51,192 bases of DNA from Candidatus Butyricicoccus stercorigallinarum (GTDB taxonomy: Bacteria; Bacillota; Clostridia; Oscillospirales; Butyricicoccaceae). The notes below the pieces were generated by a model. The model saw nothing but the letters and a program-made list of their open reading frames with translations. It was not told the origin of the DNA and did not search any database. Every line of letters starts with the position of its first letter. Positions within the stretch are counted from its first letter, which is position 1. Of the stretch, positions 8,601-17,048 are shown one piece after another. Location: positions 1 through 51,192 of the forward strand of contig DXIG01000072.1 in NCBI GenBank assembly GCA_019112985.1. Reading direction: 5' to 3'. A program made the translations under genes and the position numbers.

Positions 8601-8896
8601 GCGTTCGGGTCGATGTGCCGGTTCTCCGGCTGGCGCGCAACGCGGAAGATGACGGCCTTGGTGCCGATGCACTGCACCGGCTCGGCGTCCAGCCGCTCGC
8701 ACAGCGCCTGCTGCACCTCGCGCGGCGTCAGCATGGCGGTCTCCAGAATCTTGATCTTCATCAGCTCGTGCTTTTCCAGCACCTCCTCGACCTGCGCGAC
8801 CACCGCGTCGGTCAGGCCGTCCTTTCCGATCAGGACGGTATCGCTGCATGTGTTTGCCATGGCGCGCAGACGGGCGCGCTGTTTGCTTGTCAGCAT
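8597..8896 (-). CDS. yhbY: YhbY/YqeI-type CRM-domain RNA-binding protein
   Basis: A 99-residue single CRM-domain protein associated with ribosome assembly. It begins MLTSKQRARLRAMANT, followed by the IGKDGLTDAVVAQVEEVL motif typical of the family (GKxGLT) and the KIKILETAM strand. The C-terminal CIGTKAVIFRVARQPENR matches the terminal IGxxxVLYR strand. It is placed directly after the rdgB stop codon (TAA immediately followed by ATG) and overlaps nadD. Confidence 0.93.
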   Translation of the reverse strand: MLTSKQRARLRAMANTCSDTVLIGKDGLTDAVVAQVEEVLEKHELMKIKILETAMLTPREVQQALCERLDAEPVQCIGTKAVIFRVARQPENRHIDPNA

Positions 8897-9499
8897 TTAG
8901 TCTTCTCCTTTTTCTTCCATGTATACCTGCAACGCGCTGCCCAGCGCGGTAAAGGCGCGGGCGCGGTGCGAAATGGCGTTTTTCACTTCCGGCTCCAGCT
9001 CTCCGAACGTGCAGCCGTATTTGGGCACGCAGAAAATCGGGTCATAGCCAAAGCCGCCGCTGCCGTGCTCCTCGCTGAGGATGGTGCCGCGGCACTGGCC
9101 GCGCACGGTCAGCTCCTTGCCGTCCGGGAACACGCACGCCGCCACGCAGACAAACTCCGCGCCGCGCTGGTCCTCCGGCACAGCGATCATCTTTTCGAGC
9201 AGCAGCAGATTGCGCTCGTGCGACGTCACATCCGGCCCCGCCCAGCGCGCGGAGTGGATGCCCGGAAAGCCGTCCAGCGCGTCGACCTCCAGGCCGGAGT
9301 CGTCCGCGACCGCCGGCACGCCGAGCGCCCGGCTGACGGCGCGCGCCTTGATGCGCGCGTTTTCCTCAAAGCTGTCGCCGTTTTCTTCAATTTCCGGAAA
9401 ATCCTCCGGCATCGGCACGATCTCCAGCCCCATCGGCTGCCAGATCTGCCGGACTTCCTGTATTTTCCCCTTGTTGTGCGATGCGAGTACCAGTTTCAT
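8897..9499 (-). CDS. rdgB: XTP/dITP diphosphatase (Ham1/RdgB family)
   Basis: Removes non-canonical purine triphosphates (XTP, dITP, ITP) from the nucleotide pool. The 200-residue protein has the N-terminal LVLASHNKGKIQEV (SxNxxK substrate site), the FEENARIKARA helix, VADDSGLEVDALDGFPGIHS with the catalytic DDSG, GSGGFGYDPIF, and the C-terminal SHRARAF (SHR). Length and order are standard. The start overlaps the rph stop by ATGA and the stop abuts the yhbY start. Confidence 0.97.
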   Translation of the reverse strand: MKLVLASHNKGKIQEVRQIWQPMGLEIVPMPEDFPEIEENGDSFEENARIKARAVSRALGVPAVADDSGLEVDALDGFPGIHSARWAGPDVTSHERNLLLLEKMIAVPEDQRGAEFVCVAACVFPDGKELTVRGQCRGTILSEEHGSGGFGYDPIFCVPKYGCTFGELEPEVKNAISHRARAFTALGSALQVYMEEKGED

Positions 9500-10221
9500 C
9501 CGACTTCACCCGTGATCTTTCTCTGCTCCCGGCACAGCTTGGCCGTGCCGCGCCGCGCCAGCGACATCAGGCGGGTGTATTCCTCCCTGGTGAACGGACG
9601 GCCCTCGCCGGTGCCCTGAATTTCCACAAATTCGCCCTTTTCCGTCATGACGAAGTTCGCGTCCACCTCCGCGTGCGAATCCTCCTCATAGGCCAGATCG
9701 AGAATCGCCTCGTCGTGCCAGATGCCCGCGGAGACCGCGGCGACCTGTCCGGTCAGCGGGATTTTTTTGAGCACGCCCTCGTCCACCAGCTTTTTGCACG
9801 CCAGCCACAGCGCGACGTAGCCGCCGGTGATGGACGCGCAGCGCGTGCCGCCGTCCGCCTGGATGACGTCGCAGTCGACGACGATCTGCCGCTCGCCCAG
9901 CGCCTCCATGTCAGTGACCGCGCGCAGCGCGCGGCCGATCAGGCGCTGGATCTCCGCGCTGCGCCCGTTGAGCTTGAGCCGCGAGATGTCGCGGCGGTTT
10001 CTCGTGTTGGTCGCGCGCGGCAGCATGCTGTATTCCGCCGTCACCCAGCCGCGCCCCGTGCCCTTGACGTGCTGGGGCACGTTCTCCTCCACCGTCGCGT
10101 TGCAGATCACCTTGGTGTTGCCCACCGAGATGAGCACCGAGCCCTCCGCGTGCATGGTGAAGTCGGGCACAAGCTTCATCTTGCGCATCTCGTCGTTGCG
10201 CCGTAAATCAGGTCTTGCCAT
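9496..10221 (-). CDS. rph: Ribonuclease PH
   Basis: A phosphorolytic 3'-5' exoribonuclease that trims tRNA 3' ends. The 241 residues contain VLISVGNTKVICNA, GRGWVTAEYSMLPRATNTRNRR (the RNase PH signature), QRLIGRALRAV, IVVDCDVIQADGGTR and the C-terminal EIQGTGEGRPFTREE. The ATG at 10221 overlaps the ftsY stop by one base (TGATG); a GTG one codon earlier is also possible. The rph-rdgB pair is a common Firmicutes arrangement. Confidence 0.97.
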   Translation of the reverse strand: MARPDLRRNDEMRKMKLVPDFTMHAEGSVLISVGNTKVICNATVEENVPQHVKGTGRGWVTAEYSMLPRATNTRNRRDISRLKLNGRSAEIQRLIGRALRAVTDMEALGERQIVVDCDVIQADGGTRCASITGGYVALWLACKKLVDEGVLKKIPLTGQVAAVSAGIWHDEAILDLAYEEDSHAEVDANFVMTEKGEFVEIQGTGEGRPFTREEYTRLMSLARRGTAKLCREQRKITGEVG

Positions 10222-11141
10222 CACTCGTCTCCTTCCATCGGCAGCAGCGCCTCGACAAACGCGCTGCGTTCAAACGGCATCAGATCGTCAATGCCCTCAC
10301 CGACGCCGACATATTTGACCGGCACGCCCAGCCCGGCGGAAATGGCGATGACAATGCCGCCCTTTGCGGTGCCGTCCAGCTTGGTCAGCACGATGCCGGT
10401 GAGCCTGGCCGCCTTGTTGAACTGCTCCGCCTGGGAGACCGCGTTCTGGCCGGTCGTCGCGTCGAGCACGAGCAGCGTCTCCCGGCTGGAATCCGGCAGC
10501 TCGCGCGCGATGACGCGGTCGATCTTGTTCAGCTCGTTCATCAGATTGGTCTTGTTGTGCAGGCGTCCCGCCGTGTCCACGATGATGATGTCGCAGCCGC
10601 GCGCCTTCGCCGCCGCAATCGCGTCGAACACGACCGCCGCCGGGTCGGCGCCCTCGCCGTGGCGCACGATGTCCGCGCCGGCGCGCTTCGCCCAGATGGT
10701 CAGCTGATCCGCCGCCGCCGCGCGGAACGTGTCCGCCGCCGCCAGCATGACGCGCTTGCCCTGCGCCGTGTACGACGCGGCGAGCTTGCCGATCGTCGTG
10801 GTCTTGCCCACGCCGTTGACGCCGATGACGAGAATCACCGCCGGCTCGCGCGAGACGTCGAGCGCACTGTCCTCCTGCATCATGTCCGCGAGGATGTCGC
10901 ACAGCGCGGCGCGCAGCGCCGCCCGCGTGTCAATGCGCTCGTGCTTGGCGCGGTCGCGCAGCGCGTCCACCGCGCGGGAGGCGGTCGCGGCGCCGAGGTC
11001 GGCCAGGATCATCGCCTCCTCCAGCTCCTCCAGCAGGTCCTCGTCCACGCGGACAAAGGCCGCCATCACATCGCCCAGCGATTCGCTGACCGCTGCGGTC
11101 GTCTTTCTCAGTCCCTCTTTGATCTTATCGAAAAATCCCAT
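10221..11141 (-). CDS. ftsY: Signal recognition particle receptor FtsY
   Basis: The SRP receptor GTPase, which delivers SRP-bound ribosomes to the Sec translocon at the membrane. At 306 residues it is a minimal NG-domain form without the long acidic A domain of enterobacterial FtsY. The GTPase boxes are clear: GVNGVGKTTT (P-loop), DTFRAAAADQL, DTAGRLHNKTNLMNEL and TKLDGTAKGG, followed by KYVGVGEGIDDLMPF. It is directly downstream of smc, the usual partner in Firmicutes, after a 63-base gap. Confidence 0.97.
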   Translation of the reverse strand: MGFFDKIKEGLRKTTAAVSESLGDVMAAFVRVDEDLLEELEEAMILADLGAATASRAVDALRDRAKHERIDTRAALRAALCDILADMMQEDSALDVSREPAVILVIGVNGVGKTTTIGKLAASYTAQGKRVMLAAADTFRAAAADQLTIWAKRAGADIVRHGEGADPAAVVFDAIAAAKARGCDIIIVDTAGRLHNKTNLMNELNKIDRVIARELPDSSRETLLVLDATTGQNAVSQAEQFNKAARLTGIVLTKLDGTAKGGIVIAISAGLGVPVKYVGVGEGIDDLMPFERSAFVEALLPMEGDE

Positions 11142-11204
11142 GTCTGGAACCCTCCTTCTGTATTCCTAAAGACGCAGCCGGGGGCGGCTGTGCCTGTTTT
11201 TCCG

Positions 11205-14200
11205 TCATGTCAGCTCCATGTGCATCTCGCGCTCGACGTCCGCGAGGTTGAGCATGAGCAGCTTGGACACGCCGCGCTCCTGCATGGTCACGCCGTACAG
11301 CATGTCCGCCTCCTCCATCGTGCCGCGGCGGTGCGTGATGACGATGAACTGCGTCTGGCCGGACAGCCGCTGCAAATAGCGCGCAAAGCGCGTGACGTTG
11401 ACGTCGTCGAGCGCCGCCTCGATCTCGTCGAGCACACAGAACGGCGTCGGCCGCACCTTGAGAATCGCGAAGTACAGCGCGATGGCGACAAACGCCTTTT
11501 CGCCGCCGGACAGCAGCGACAGGCTCTTGACCGTCTTGCCGGGCGGCGTGACGCGGATCTCGATGCCGCAGGTGAGAATGTCGCTCTCGTCCTCCAGCAG
11601 CAGCTCGGCGCTGCCGCCGCCGAAAATCTCGCGGAATGTCTCGCCAAAATAGCGGTTGAGCTGGGCAAACGACTGCGCAAACGTCTCCTTCATCTGTTCG
11701 GTCAGCCTGCCGATGATGCCGCGCAGCTCGCCTTCCGCCCGCTCGAGGTCGTCCTTCTGTTCGGTCAGAAAGGTCAGCCGCTCGCACAGCGCGGCGTATT
11801 CGTCCACGGCGGACAGATTGACCGCGCCGAGCGCGCGGATGTCGCGGCGCAGCACGGCGGCCTGCTTTTCCTCCGCCTGCCGGTCGTGCACCGCGTGCGC
11901 CAGCGGGCGCGCCGCCGTCGGCGTCAGCTCGTAGCTCTCCCACATGCGGTCGAGCACCTGCTGCTCCGCGCGGCGCAGCTGCTCCACGGCGGCCTCCGCC
12001 TCCGCGTGGCGGCGCTCCAGCTCCACCATGCGGCTGCCTGTGGCGCGCGCGGCCTGCTCCGCCTCGGTCTTGTTCTGCTCCAGCCGCAGGCGCTCCTGCC
12101 CGCAGGCGCGCAGCTGCCCGCGCAGGGCCTCGGCGCGCCGGCGGTGCTGCTCGCCGCGCGTCTCCAGCTGCGCCCGCTCCGCGTCCGCCTGCCGGATGGC
12201 CTGCTCATATTCACCCATGCGGCGGCGGTGTTCATCCGCCGCGCGCGCGGCGTGCGCCGCCAGCTCGTGCATCTCGTCCAGACTCTGCTGCGCGCTGTCG
12301 CGCGCGGTCTGCGCCTGCGCGAGCGCCGTGCGGCTCTGCGCCGCGCTGTCGTTTTGCAGCGTGCGCTCTCCCGCGGCCTGCTGCGCCGCGCCCGCCGCCG
12401 CGTTCAGTTCGAGCAACCCCTGCTGCTGCGCGCGGTGCAGCTCGCTCTCCCGCTGCACCAGCGCCGCAATCTGCGCGCGCAGCTGCTCCCGCCGCTGCAC
12501 CGCGTCGCTCTGCTCGCTGCGAAACTGCCGCTCCGCCTCGCGCACGCTGTCGAGCAGCAGCGCGTGCTGCCTGGCCTGCGCGTCCAGCGCCGCCAGCGCC
12601 TGCCGCCGCGCCGCCAGCTGCTCGCCCGCGCGCTGCGCCTCCTGCGCCTGCTGCGCCGCCTGCTGCGCGCACCGCTCCCCGCGCGCGGTCAGCGCCTCCA
12701 GCTCCTGCTGCTGCGCCTGCGCGCGCGCCTGCAACTGCTCGAGCTGGTTGGCGCGCGAGAGAATGCCGGACGAGCGCCCGGCCGAGCCGCCGGTCATCGA
12801 GCCGCCCGCGTTCACGAGCTGGCCGTCCAGCGTGACGATGCGGAACCGGTTGCGGTGCCGGCGCGCCATAGCGAGCGCGCTGTCCAGATCGCGCGCCACG
12901 ACCGTGCGGCCGAGCGCGTTTTCCAAAATATCGCGATACTCCGCGTCGCAGTCCACCAGATCGGCCGCGACGCCGCAATAGCCTTCGTTCTGCTCCAGCC
13001 CGCTCTCGCGCAGCGACTGCGGGCGGATGGTGTCAATCGGCAAAAAGGTCGCGCGGCCGCCGTCGCGCTTTTTGAGCAGCTCGATCGCGCGCTTGCCGTG
13101 CTGCGCCGTCTCGACGACGATGTTGGACGCCGCCGCGCCGAGCGCGGTCTCAATCGCCGTGACATACGGCGCGGGCACGTGCAACAGCGACGAGAGCGGG
13201 CCGCGCACGCCCTTGAGCGCGCCGGCGGACGCCTGTCCCATGACCAGCTTGACCGCGCGCGAAAAGCCCTCGTAATCGCGCTGCAATTCGCGCAGCAGGC
13301 GCACGCGATTGCGCGTATCCGTCAGCTGTGCCGTCTGCGCGGCGCACGCCCGGCGCGCCTCATCCGCCTGCCGCGCCGCCTGCTGGGCGCTCTGCTGCGC
13401 CGCCTGCGCCCCGGCCTGCATGCGTTCGATCTCCGCGCGCAGGTCGCCGAGCGCGCGCTGCATGTCGTCCTGCGCCGCCTGTTCGCGCGCGGTGCGCGTC
13501 TGCGCGGCGCGCACTTCGTCTCCCACGCTCTCCCGGCGCCCGTCCAGCGCCTCCAGCTGCGCCTCCGCCGCGCGGCGGTCGGCCTGCGCGGCAAACAGCT
13601 GTGCGCGCAGCGTCTCGTCCTGCGCGCGCAGGCGGGCTGTCTCCTGTTCCTGTTCCTCGATGCGCGCGTCCAGCGCCGCCAGCGCCTGCTCGGCGCGCGC
13701 CAGCGCGTCGGTCTGCTGCGCGATCTGCCGGGTGAGCGCGTCCAGCCGCTCCTGACGCGCCTGCATCTGCTGTTGGAGCGCGTCGGTCTGCCTGCGCTGC
13801 TCCTCCCACTGGCCTCTGGCCAGCTCGATGTTCTCGGCGGCGTTGCGGCGGCTCTCGCCGAGCACCGCCAGCCGGCGCGCCGTGTCCGCCGCTTCGCGCT
13901 CCGCGGCGGCGGCCTGCGCCTGCAACTGCTCCGCGCGGATGTCCGACTGACGCATGTCGTCCGCCAGCTTTTCCGCGCAGGCATACTGCTCCTTCTGCTG
14001 CGCGCGCACGGCCTCCAGTGCCTGTTCCGCCTCGCGGCAGGCGTTCCGGCGCGCCTCGCGCGCGCCCTGCATGCCGTCCAGCTCGTCCAGCCACAGCGAG
14101 ACCTCGTGCGTGCGCAGCGCGTCGCGCAGGCGGAGATACTGCCGCGCATCCTCCGCCTGCTTGGCCAACGGCGCGGCGCGCGCGTCCAGCTCGCCCCAGA

Positions 14201-14780
14201 TGTCGCGGATGCGCACGAGGTTTTCCGCCGTCTGCGTCAGGCGGCGCTCCGCCTCCTCCTTGCGCGTGCGAAAGCGCGTCACGCCCGCCGCCTCCTCGAA
14301 CACCTCGCGCCGGTCGGCGCTCTTGACGGCGAGAATCTCGTCGATGCGCCCCTGCCCGATGATAGAGTAGCCGTCGTGCCCCAGTCCGGTGTCCATGAAC
14401 ACCTCGCGGATGTCGCGCAGGCGCACGCGCCGGCGGTTGAGGTAATATTCGCTCTCGCCGCTGCGGTAATACTTGCGCCGGACCATGACCTCCGCCGCGT
14501 CCACCGGAAACTGCCCGGTGGAATTGTCCAGGATCAGCGTGACCTGCGCCGCCCCCATCGGGCTGCGCCGCGCCGTGCCGCCGAAGACGACGTCCTCCAT
14601 CTTCGCGCCGCGCAGGCTCTTGGTGGACTGCTCGCCCAGCACCCAGCGGATGGCGTCCGAAATATTTGATTTTCCGCTTCCGTTCGGCCCGACGATCGCG
14701 GTCATGCCGTCGGAAAACCGGATGGTCGTCCGGTCGGGGAACGATTTGAACCCCTGTAGCTCCAGTGACTTCAGATACAC
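11205..14780 (-). CDS. smc: Chromosome segregation protein SMC
   Basis: The SMC ATPase, which compacts and segregates the chromosome with ScpA and ScpB. The 1191-residue product starts at a GTG (14780) with AAAGGGA eight bases upstream, giving VYLKSLELQGFKSFPDRT. Walker A is GPNGSGKSN (31-39). Long glutamine/alanine/arginine-rich coiled coils flank a central hinge (around GVRGPLSSLLHVPAPYVTAIE). The C-terminal head carries the LSGGEKA signature and the Walker B segment FCVLDEIEAALDD. Length matches bacterial SMC. A good promoter lies 64-92 bases upstream, so smc probably begins the smc-ftsY-...-leuS transcript. Confidence 0.97.
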   Translation of the reverse strand: MYLKSLELQGFKSFPDRTTIRFSDGMTAIVGPNGSGKSNISDAIRWVLGEQSTKSLRGAKMEDVVFGGTARRSPMGAAQVTLILDNSTGQFPVDAAEVMVRRKYYRSGESEYYLNRRRVRLRDIREVFMDTGLGHDGYSIIGQGRIDEILAVKSADRREVFEEAAGVTRFRTRKEEAERRLTQTAENLVRIRDIWGELDARAAPLAKQAEDARQYLRLRDALRTHEVSLWLDELDGMQGAREARRNACREAEQALEAVRAQQKEQYACAEKLADDMRQSDIRAEQLQAQAAAAEREAADTARRLAVLGESRRNAAENIELARGQWEEQRRQTDALQQQMQARQERLDALTRQIAQQTDALARAEQALAALDARIEEQEQETARLRAQDETLRAQLFAAQADRRAAEAQLEALDGRRESVGDEVRAAQTRTAREQAAQDDMQRALGDLRAEIERMQAGAQAAQQSAQQAARQADEARRACAAQTAQLTDTRNRVRLLRELQRDYEGFSRAVKLVMGQASAGALKGVRGPLSSLLHVPAPYVTAIETALGAAASNIVVETAQHGKRAIELLKKRDGGRATFLPIDTIRPQSLRESGLEQNEGYCGVAADLVDCDAEYRDILENALGRTVVARDLDSALAMARRHRNRFRIVTLDGQLVNAGGSMTGGSAGRSSGILSRANQLEQLQARAQAQQQELEALTARGERCAQQAAQQAQEAQRAGEQLAARRQALAALDAQARQHALLLDSVREAERQFRSEQSDAVQRREQLRAQIAALVQRESELHRAQQQGLLELNAAAGAAQQAAGERTLQNDSAAQSRTALAQAQTARDSAQQSLDEMHELAAHAARAADEHRRRMGEYEQAIRQADAERAQLETRGEQHRRRAEALRGQLRACGQERLRLEQNKTEAEQAARATGSRMVELERRHAEAEAAVEQLRRAEQQVLDRMWESYELTPTAARPLAHAVHDRQAEEKQAAVLRRDIRALGAVNLSAVDEYAALCERLTFLTEQKDDLERAEGELRGIIGRLTEQMKETFAQSFAQLNRYFGETFREIFGGGSAELLLEDESDILTCGIEIRVTPPGKTVKSLSLLSGGEKAFVAIALYFAILKVRPTPFCVLDEIEAALDDVNVTRFARYLQRLSGQTQFIVITHRRGTMEEADMLYGVTMQERGVSKLLMLNLADVEREMHMELT

Positions 14781-14843
14781 GCGGAATCCCTTTCTGTCTG
14801 TTCGGGGCAATGGCTCATTTTGCCAAAGCCTTTCCTATGATAC

Positions 14844-14872
14844 AGGATATCATGTTTTTTGTTCTGTTGCAA
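14844..14872 (-). promoter_or_regulatory. Promoter upstream of smc
   Basis: TTGCAA (14867-14872), a 17-base spacer and TATCCT (14844-14849) on the minus strand, with TG one base before the -10. Confidence 0.65.
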
Positions 14873-14963
14873 TCAATCTGTGCAGAAACTTCCCATCTAT
14901 GCACCGCTTTTCGCGCCTTCCCCGCGCAAAAGCGGACACCGTTCGCGCGTTTCCGGCACAAAG

Positions 14964-14997
14964 AAAATCCTCCCCGTCCCGCCGGGCGGAGAGGATT
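14964..14997 (-). terminator. Terminator after the radical SAM gene
   Basis: AATCCTC (14966-14972) pairs with GAGGATT (14991-14997) around a GC-rich inner stem. The T-rich tail TTTTCTTTG follows on the minus strand. It separates the rnc/radical SAM transcript from smc. Confidence 0.7.
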
Positions 14998-15002
14998 GCG
15001 TC

Positions 15003-15962
15003 TCAGGTTTCCCGCGGCAGAATGCGGATGTCGCGGTCGGGAAAGTCCCGCTTCAGGCGCAGCACATTGCGCCGTTTCTGCCCGATGGCGCGCGAGAGCG
15101 CGCGGGCGGGGACGTACAGCGTCCCCGTGCCGGGCTGCTGCGCCAGCTGCGCGCGCAGGCGGCGGTACCACAGCTCGTTCCACGCCAGCTCGCCGAGCGC
15201 GGGGTGATAGGCGCCCGCCGCGACCGTGCGCGCCAGCTGCTCGGTCGGGTTGAGCCCGATGCGCAGCACCGGGATACGGGCGCGCTCGAACACCTCCAGC
15301 ATGTCGGCGCACCACACGGCCGCCGTCTCGTTGTCGAGCGGTGCATAGCTGCCCTCCCGCCACATCGCGTGCAGCTCCGTGCCGGGCAGCACGGCCACCG
15401 GATAGATGCGCACGCCGTCCGGCTCCAGCGCGGCGATGCGTTCGGCCGTCCGGCGCACCGTCCCGCGCGTGTCGCCCGGCAGCCCCGCCATCGTCTGCAA
15501 AATGAGCGACAACCCGGCGCGCCGCACCAGCTGCGCGGCGCGCACCGTGTCCGCCGCCGTGTGGCCGCGCCGCGCCCGCCGCAGCACCTCGTCGTCCATC
15601 GACTGCGCGCCCAGCTCGACCGTGGTCACGCCGTGGCGGCGCAGGCGCAAAAGCCCCTGCGCGTCAACCGCGTCCGGGCGCGTGGACAGGCGCACAGCGG
15701 ACAGCCTGCCCTGCGCCAGCAGCGCGTCGGTCACCGCCAGCAGCGCCTCCTGCTCCGCCACGGGGATGGCGGTAAAGCTGCCGCCGTAAAACGCCGCCTG
15801 CGGCGCGCTCCCCTCCGGCAGCACAGACAGCGCCTGCTCGAGCAGCTCCCGCGCCCGCGCGGGCGTCAGATGCGCGCCTCCGGCAATCGCGCGCTGGTCG
15901 CAGAACACACAGCGGCACGGGCAGCCCGCGTGCGGCACGAACAGCGGCACGATGGACGCCAT
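15003..15962 (-). CDS. Elp3-like radical SAM protein
   Basis: A 319-residue radical SAM enzyme. The N-terminus PHAGCPCRCVFCDQ carries the CxxxCxxC iron-sulfur cluster motif (Cys14, Cys18, Cys21). It is followed by AAFYGGSFTAI, the RLSTRPDAV segment, TTVELGAQSMDD and TMAGLPGDTR, all typical of the Elp3/TYW1-like branch also seen in COG1243. It lacks the acetyltransferase domain of true Elp3, so tRNA wobble-uridine modification cannot be assumed. The gene follows rnc by two bases and precedes smc, a recurrent arrangement in Clostridia; a link to RNA modification is an inference from family and neighbours. Confidence 0.88.
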   Translation of the reverse strand: MASIVPLFVPHAGCPCRCVFCDQRAIAGGAHLTPARARELLEQALSVLPEGSAPQAAFYGGSFTAIPVAEQEALLAVTDALLAQGRLSAVRLSTRPDAVDAQGLLRLRRHGVTTVELGAQSMDDEVLRRARRGHTAADTVRAAQLVRRAGLSLILQTMAGLPGDTRGTVRRTAERIAALEPDGVRIYPVAVLPGTELHAMWREGSYAPLDNETAAVWCADMLEVFERARIPVLRIGLNPTEQLARTVAAGAYHPALGELAWNELWYRRLRAQLAQQPGTGTLYVPARALSRAIGQKRRNVLRLKRDFPDRDIRILPRET

Positions 15963-15963
15963 G

Positions 15964-16641
15964 TCAGACCTGTCCCATCAGCTCGAGCGCGGCCTTCGCC
16001 GCCATCTGCTCGGCCTCTTTCTTGCTGCGCCCGATGCCCTCGGCGAAGATATTGCGGTTGAGCAGCACCTGTACGGTGAAGCGCTTGTCGTGATCCGGCC
16101 CGCTCTCGCCGCTCAGGCGGTAACTCAGCGTCTCCTGCCGGTTTTTCTGCACGATCTCCTGCAAGGTGGTCTTGTAGTCGCGGAACGCGCCGCCCTGCTC
16201 CGCCAGATCGACCTTCGCGGGCAGGAAGGACAGGATAAACGTGCGCGCGGACTCCAATCCGCCGTCCAGATAAATCGCGCCGATCAGCGCCTCGACCGCG
16301 TCCGCGAGGATGGAGGGTCTGCCCCGGCCGCCGCCGTTCTCCTCGCCCTTGCCGAGCAGGAGCAGGCGGTCCAGCCCAAGTTCCTTGGCGACCTCATACA
16401 GCGTCTGCTCGCAGACGACCGCCGCGCGCAGCTTGGTCAGCTGCCCCTCCGGTACGTTGGGATATCGGTGGAAGACATAGTCGGCGGACACGAGTCCCAG
16501 TATGGAATCGCCAAGAAACTCCAGCCGTTCGTTGTTCTGCATGTGCAGGTCGCGGTGCTCATTCGCGTAGGAAGAATGCGTCACCGCGGTGGTCAGCAGG
16601 CCGGTGTCGTGAAACTGATAGATCAGCTCGTCCTTTTCCAT
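15964..16641 (-). CDS. rnc: Ribonuclease III
   Basis: A double-strand-specific endoribonuclease that matures rRNA and processes mRNA. The 225-residue protein has the catalytic signature NERLEFLGDSILG, the second acidic site ADAVEALIGAIYLDGG, and a C-terminal double-stranded RNA-binding domain (DYKTTLQEIVQ to the AAKAALELMG helix). The ATG at 16641 is used with AAAGGAGA upstream; a longer in-frame reading to 16758 overlaps acpP and is not RNase III-like. It lies between acpP and the radical SAM gene. Confidence 0.97.
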   Translation of the reverse strand: MEKDELIYQFHDTGLLTTAVTHSSYANEHRDLHMQNNERLEFLGDSILGLVSADYVFHRYPNVPEGQLTKLRAAVVCEQTLYEVAKELGLDRLLLLGKGEENGGGRGRPSILADAVEALIGAIYLDGGLESARTFILSFLPAKVDLAEQGGAFRDYKTTLQEIVQKNRQETLSYRLSGESGPDHDKRFTVQVLLNRNIFAEGIGRSKKEAEQMAAKAALELMGQV

Positions 16642-16671
16642 CAAAAAAGTCTCTCCTTTCTGTCTGTTGAT

Positions 16672-16726
16672 TTTTTTCAAAAGAAGCGCCGGGCAGCGGG
16701 ACAGTCGTACCGCCATTCCCCGGCGC
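16672..16726 (-). terminator. Possible terminator or attenuator between acpP and rnc
   Basis: GCGCCGGG at 16686-16693 pairs with CCCGGCGC at 16719-16726, enclosing a 25-base loop. TTCTTTTG follows on the minus strand. The loop is large, so this may act as a partial terminator that limits rnc read-through from the strong acpP promoter. Confidence 0.4.
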
Positions 16727-16741
16727 ACCGCTCTGTTTGGT

Positions 16742-16972
16742 TCAGTCGTCGTCCCCAATGCGGCGAACCAGGTCGCCGATGGTCTTCATGGCTGCGGCCT
16801 CCTCCTCGGAGATCTCGCCGACGTCGAATTCCTCCTCGATGCTCATCATCAGCTCGACCACATCGAGCGAATCGGCGCCGAGATCCTCCACGAACGCCGT
16901 GTCCATGTTCAGCGCGCCGGCGTCCACGCCGAACTGCTCGGAAAGGATGTTGCATACCTTCTCGAAAACCAC
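16742..16972 (-). CDS. acpP: Acyl carrier protein
   Basis: Carries the growing acyl chain of type II fatty acid synthesis on a 4'-phosphopantetheine arm. The 76-residue acidic protein has the attachment motif GADSLDVVEL, with the modified serine in DSL. The GTG at 16972 is chosen because GGGAGG lies eight bases upstream and it gives the standard length; an ATG at 17005 would overlap the promoter -10. The gene has its own strong promoter and is adjacent to plsX, which uses acyl-ACP, and to rnc. Confidence 0.97.
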   Translation of the reverse strand: MVFEKVCNILSEQFGVDAGALNMDTAFVEDLGADSLDVVELMMSIEEEFDVGEISEEEAAAMKTIGDLVRRIGDDD

Positions 16973-17005
16973 ACGCTCACCTCCCTTTTTCCGTCTTATA
17001 CTCAA

Positions 17006-17034
17006 ATCATATGCGCCGCGCGCGGCCGTGTCAA
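17006..17034 (-). promoter_or_regulatory. Strong promoter of acpP
   Basis: TTGACA (17029-17034), a 17-base spacer and TATGAT (17006-17011) on the minus strand, between the plsX stop and the acpP start. Confidence 0.85.
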
Positions 17035-17048
17035 TAGGCGCGCGCCTG

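Noticed and set aside
10215..14669. Long open frame of about 1480 codons on the plus strand opposite smc
   Set aside because: It is antisense to the well-supported smc and ftsY genes, is low-complexity (Arg/Leu/Ala), has no recognisable domain, and arises from GC-rich third-position bias.
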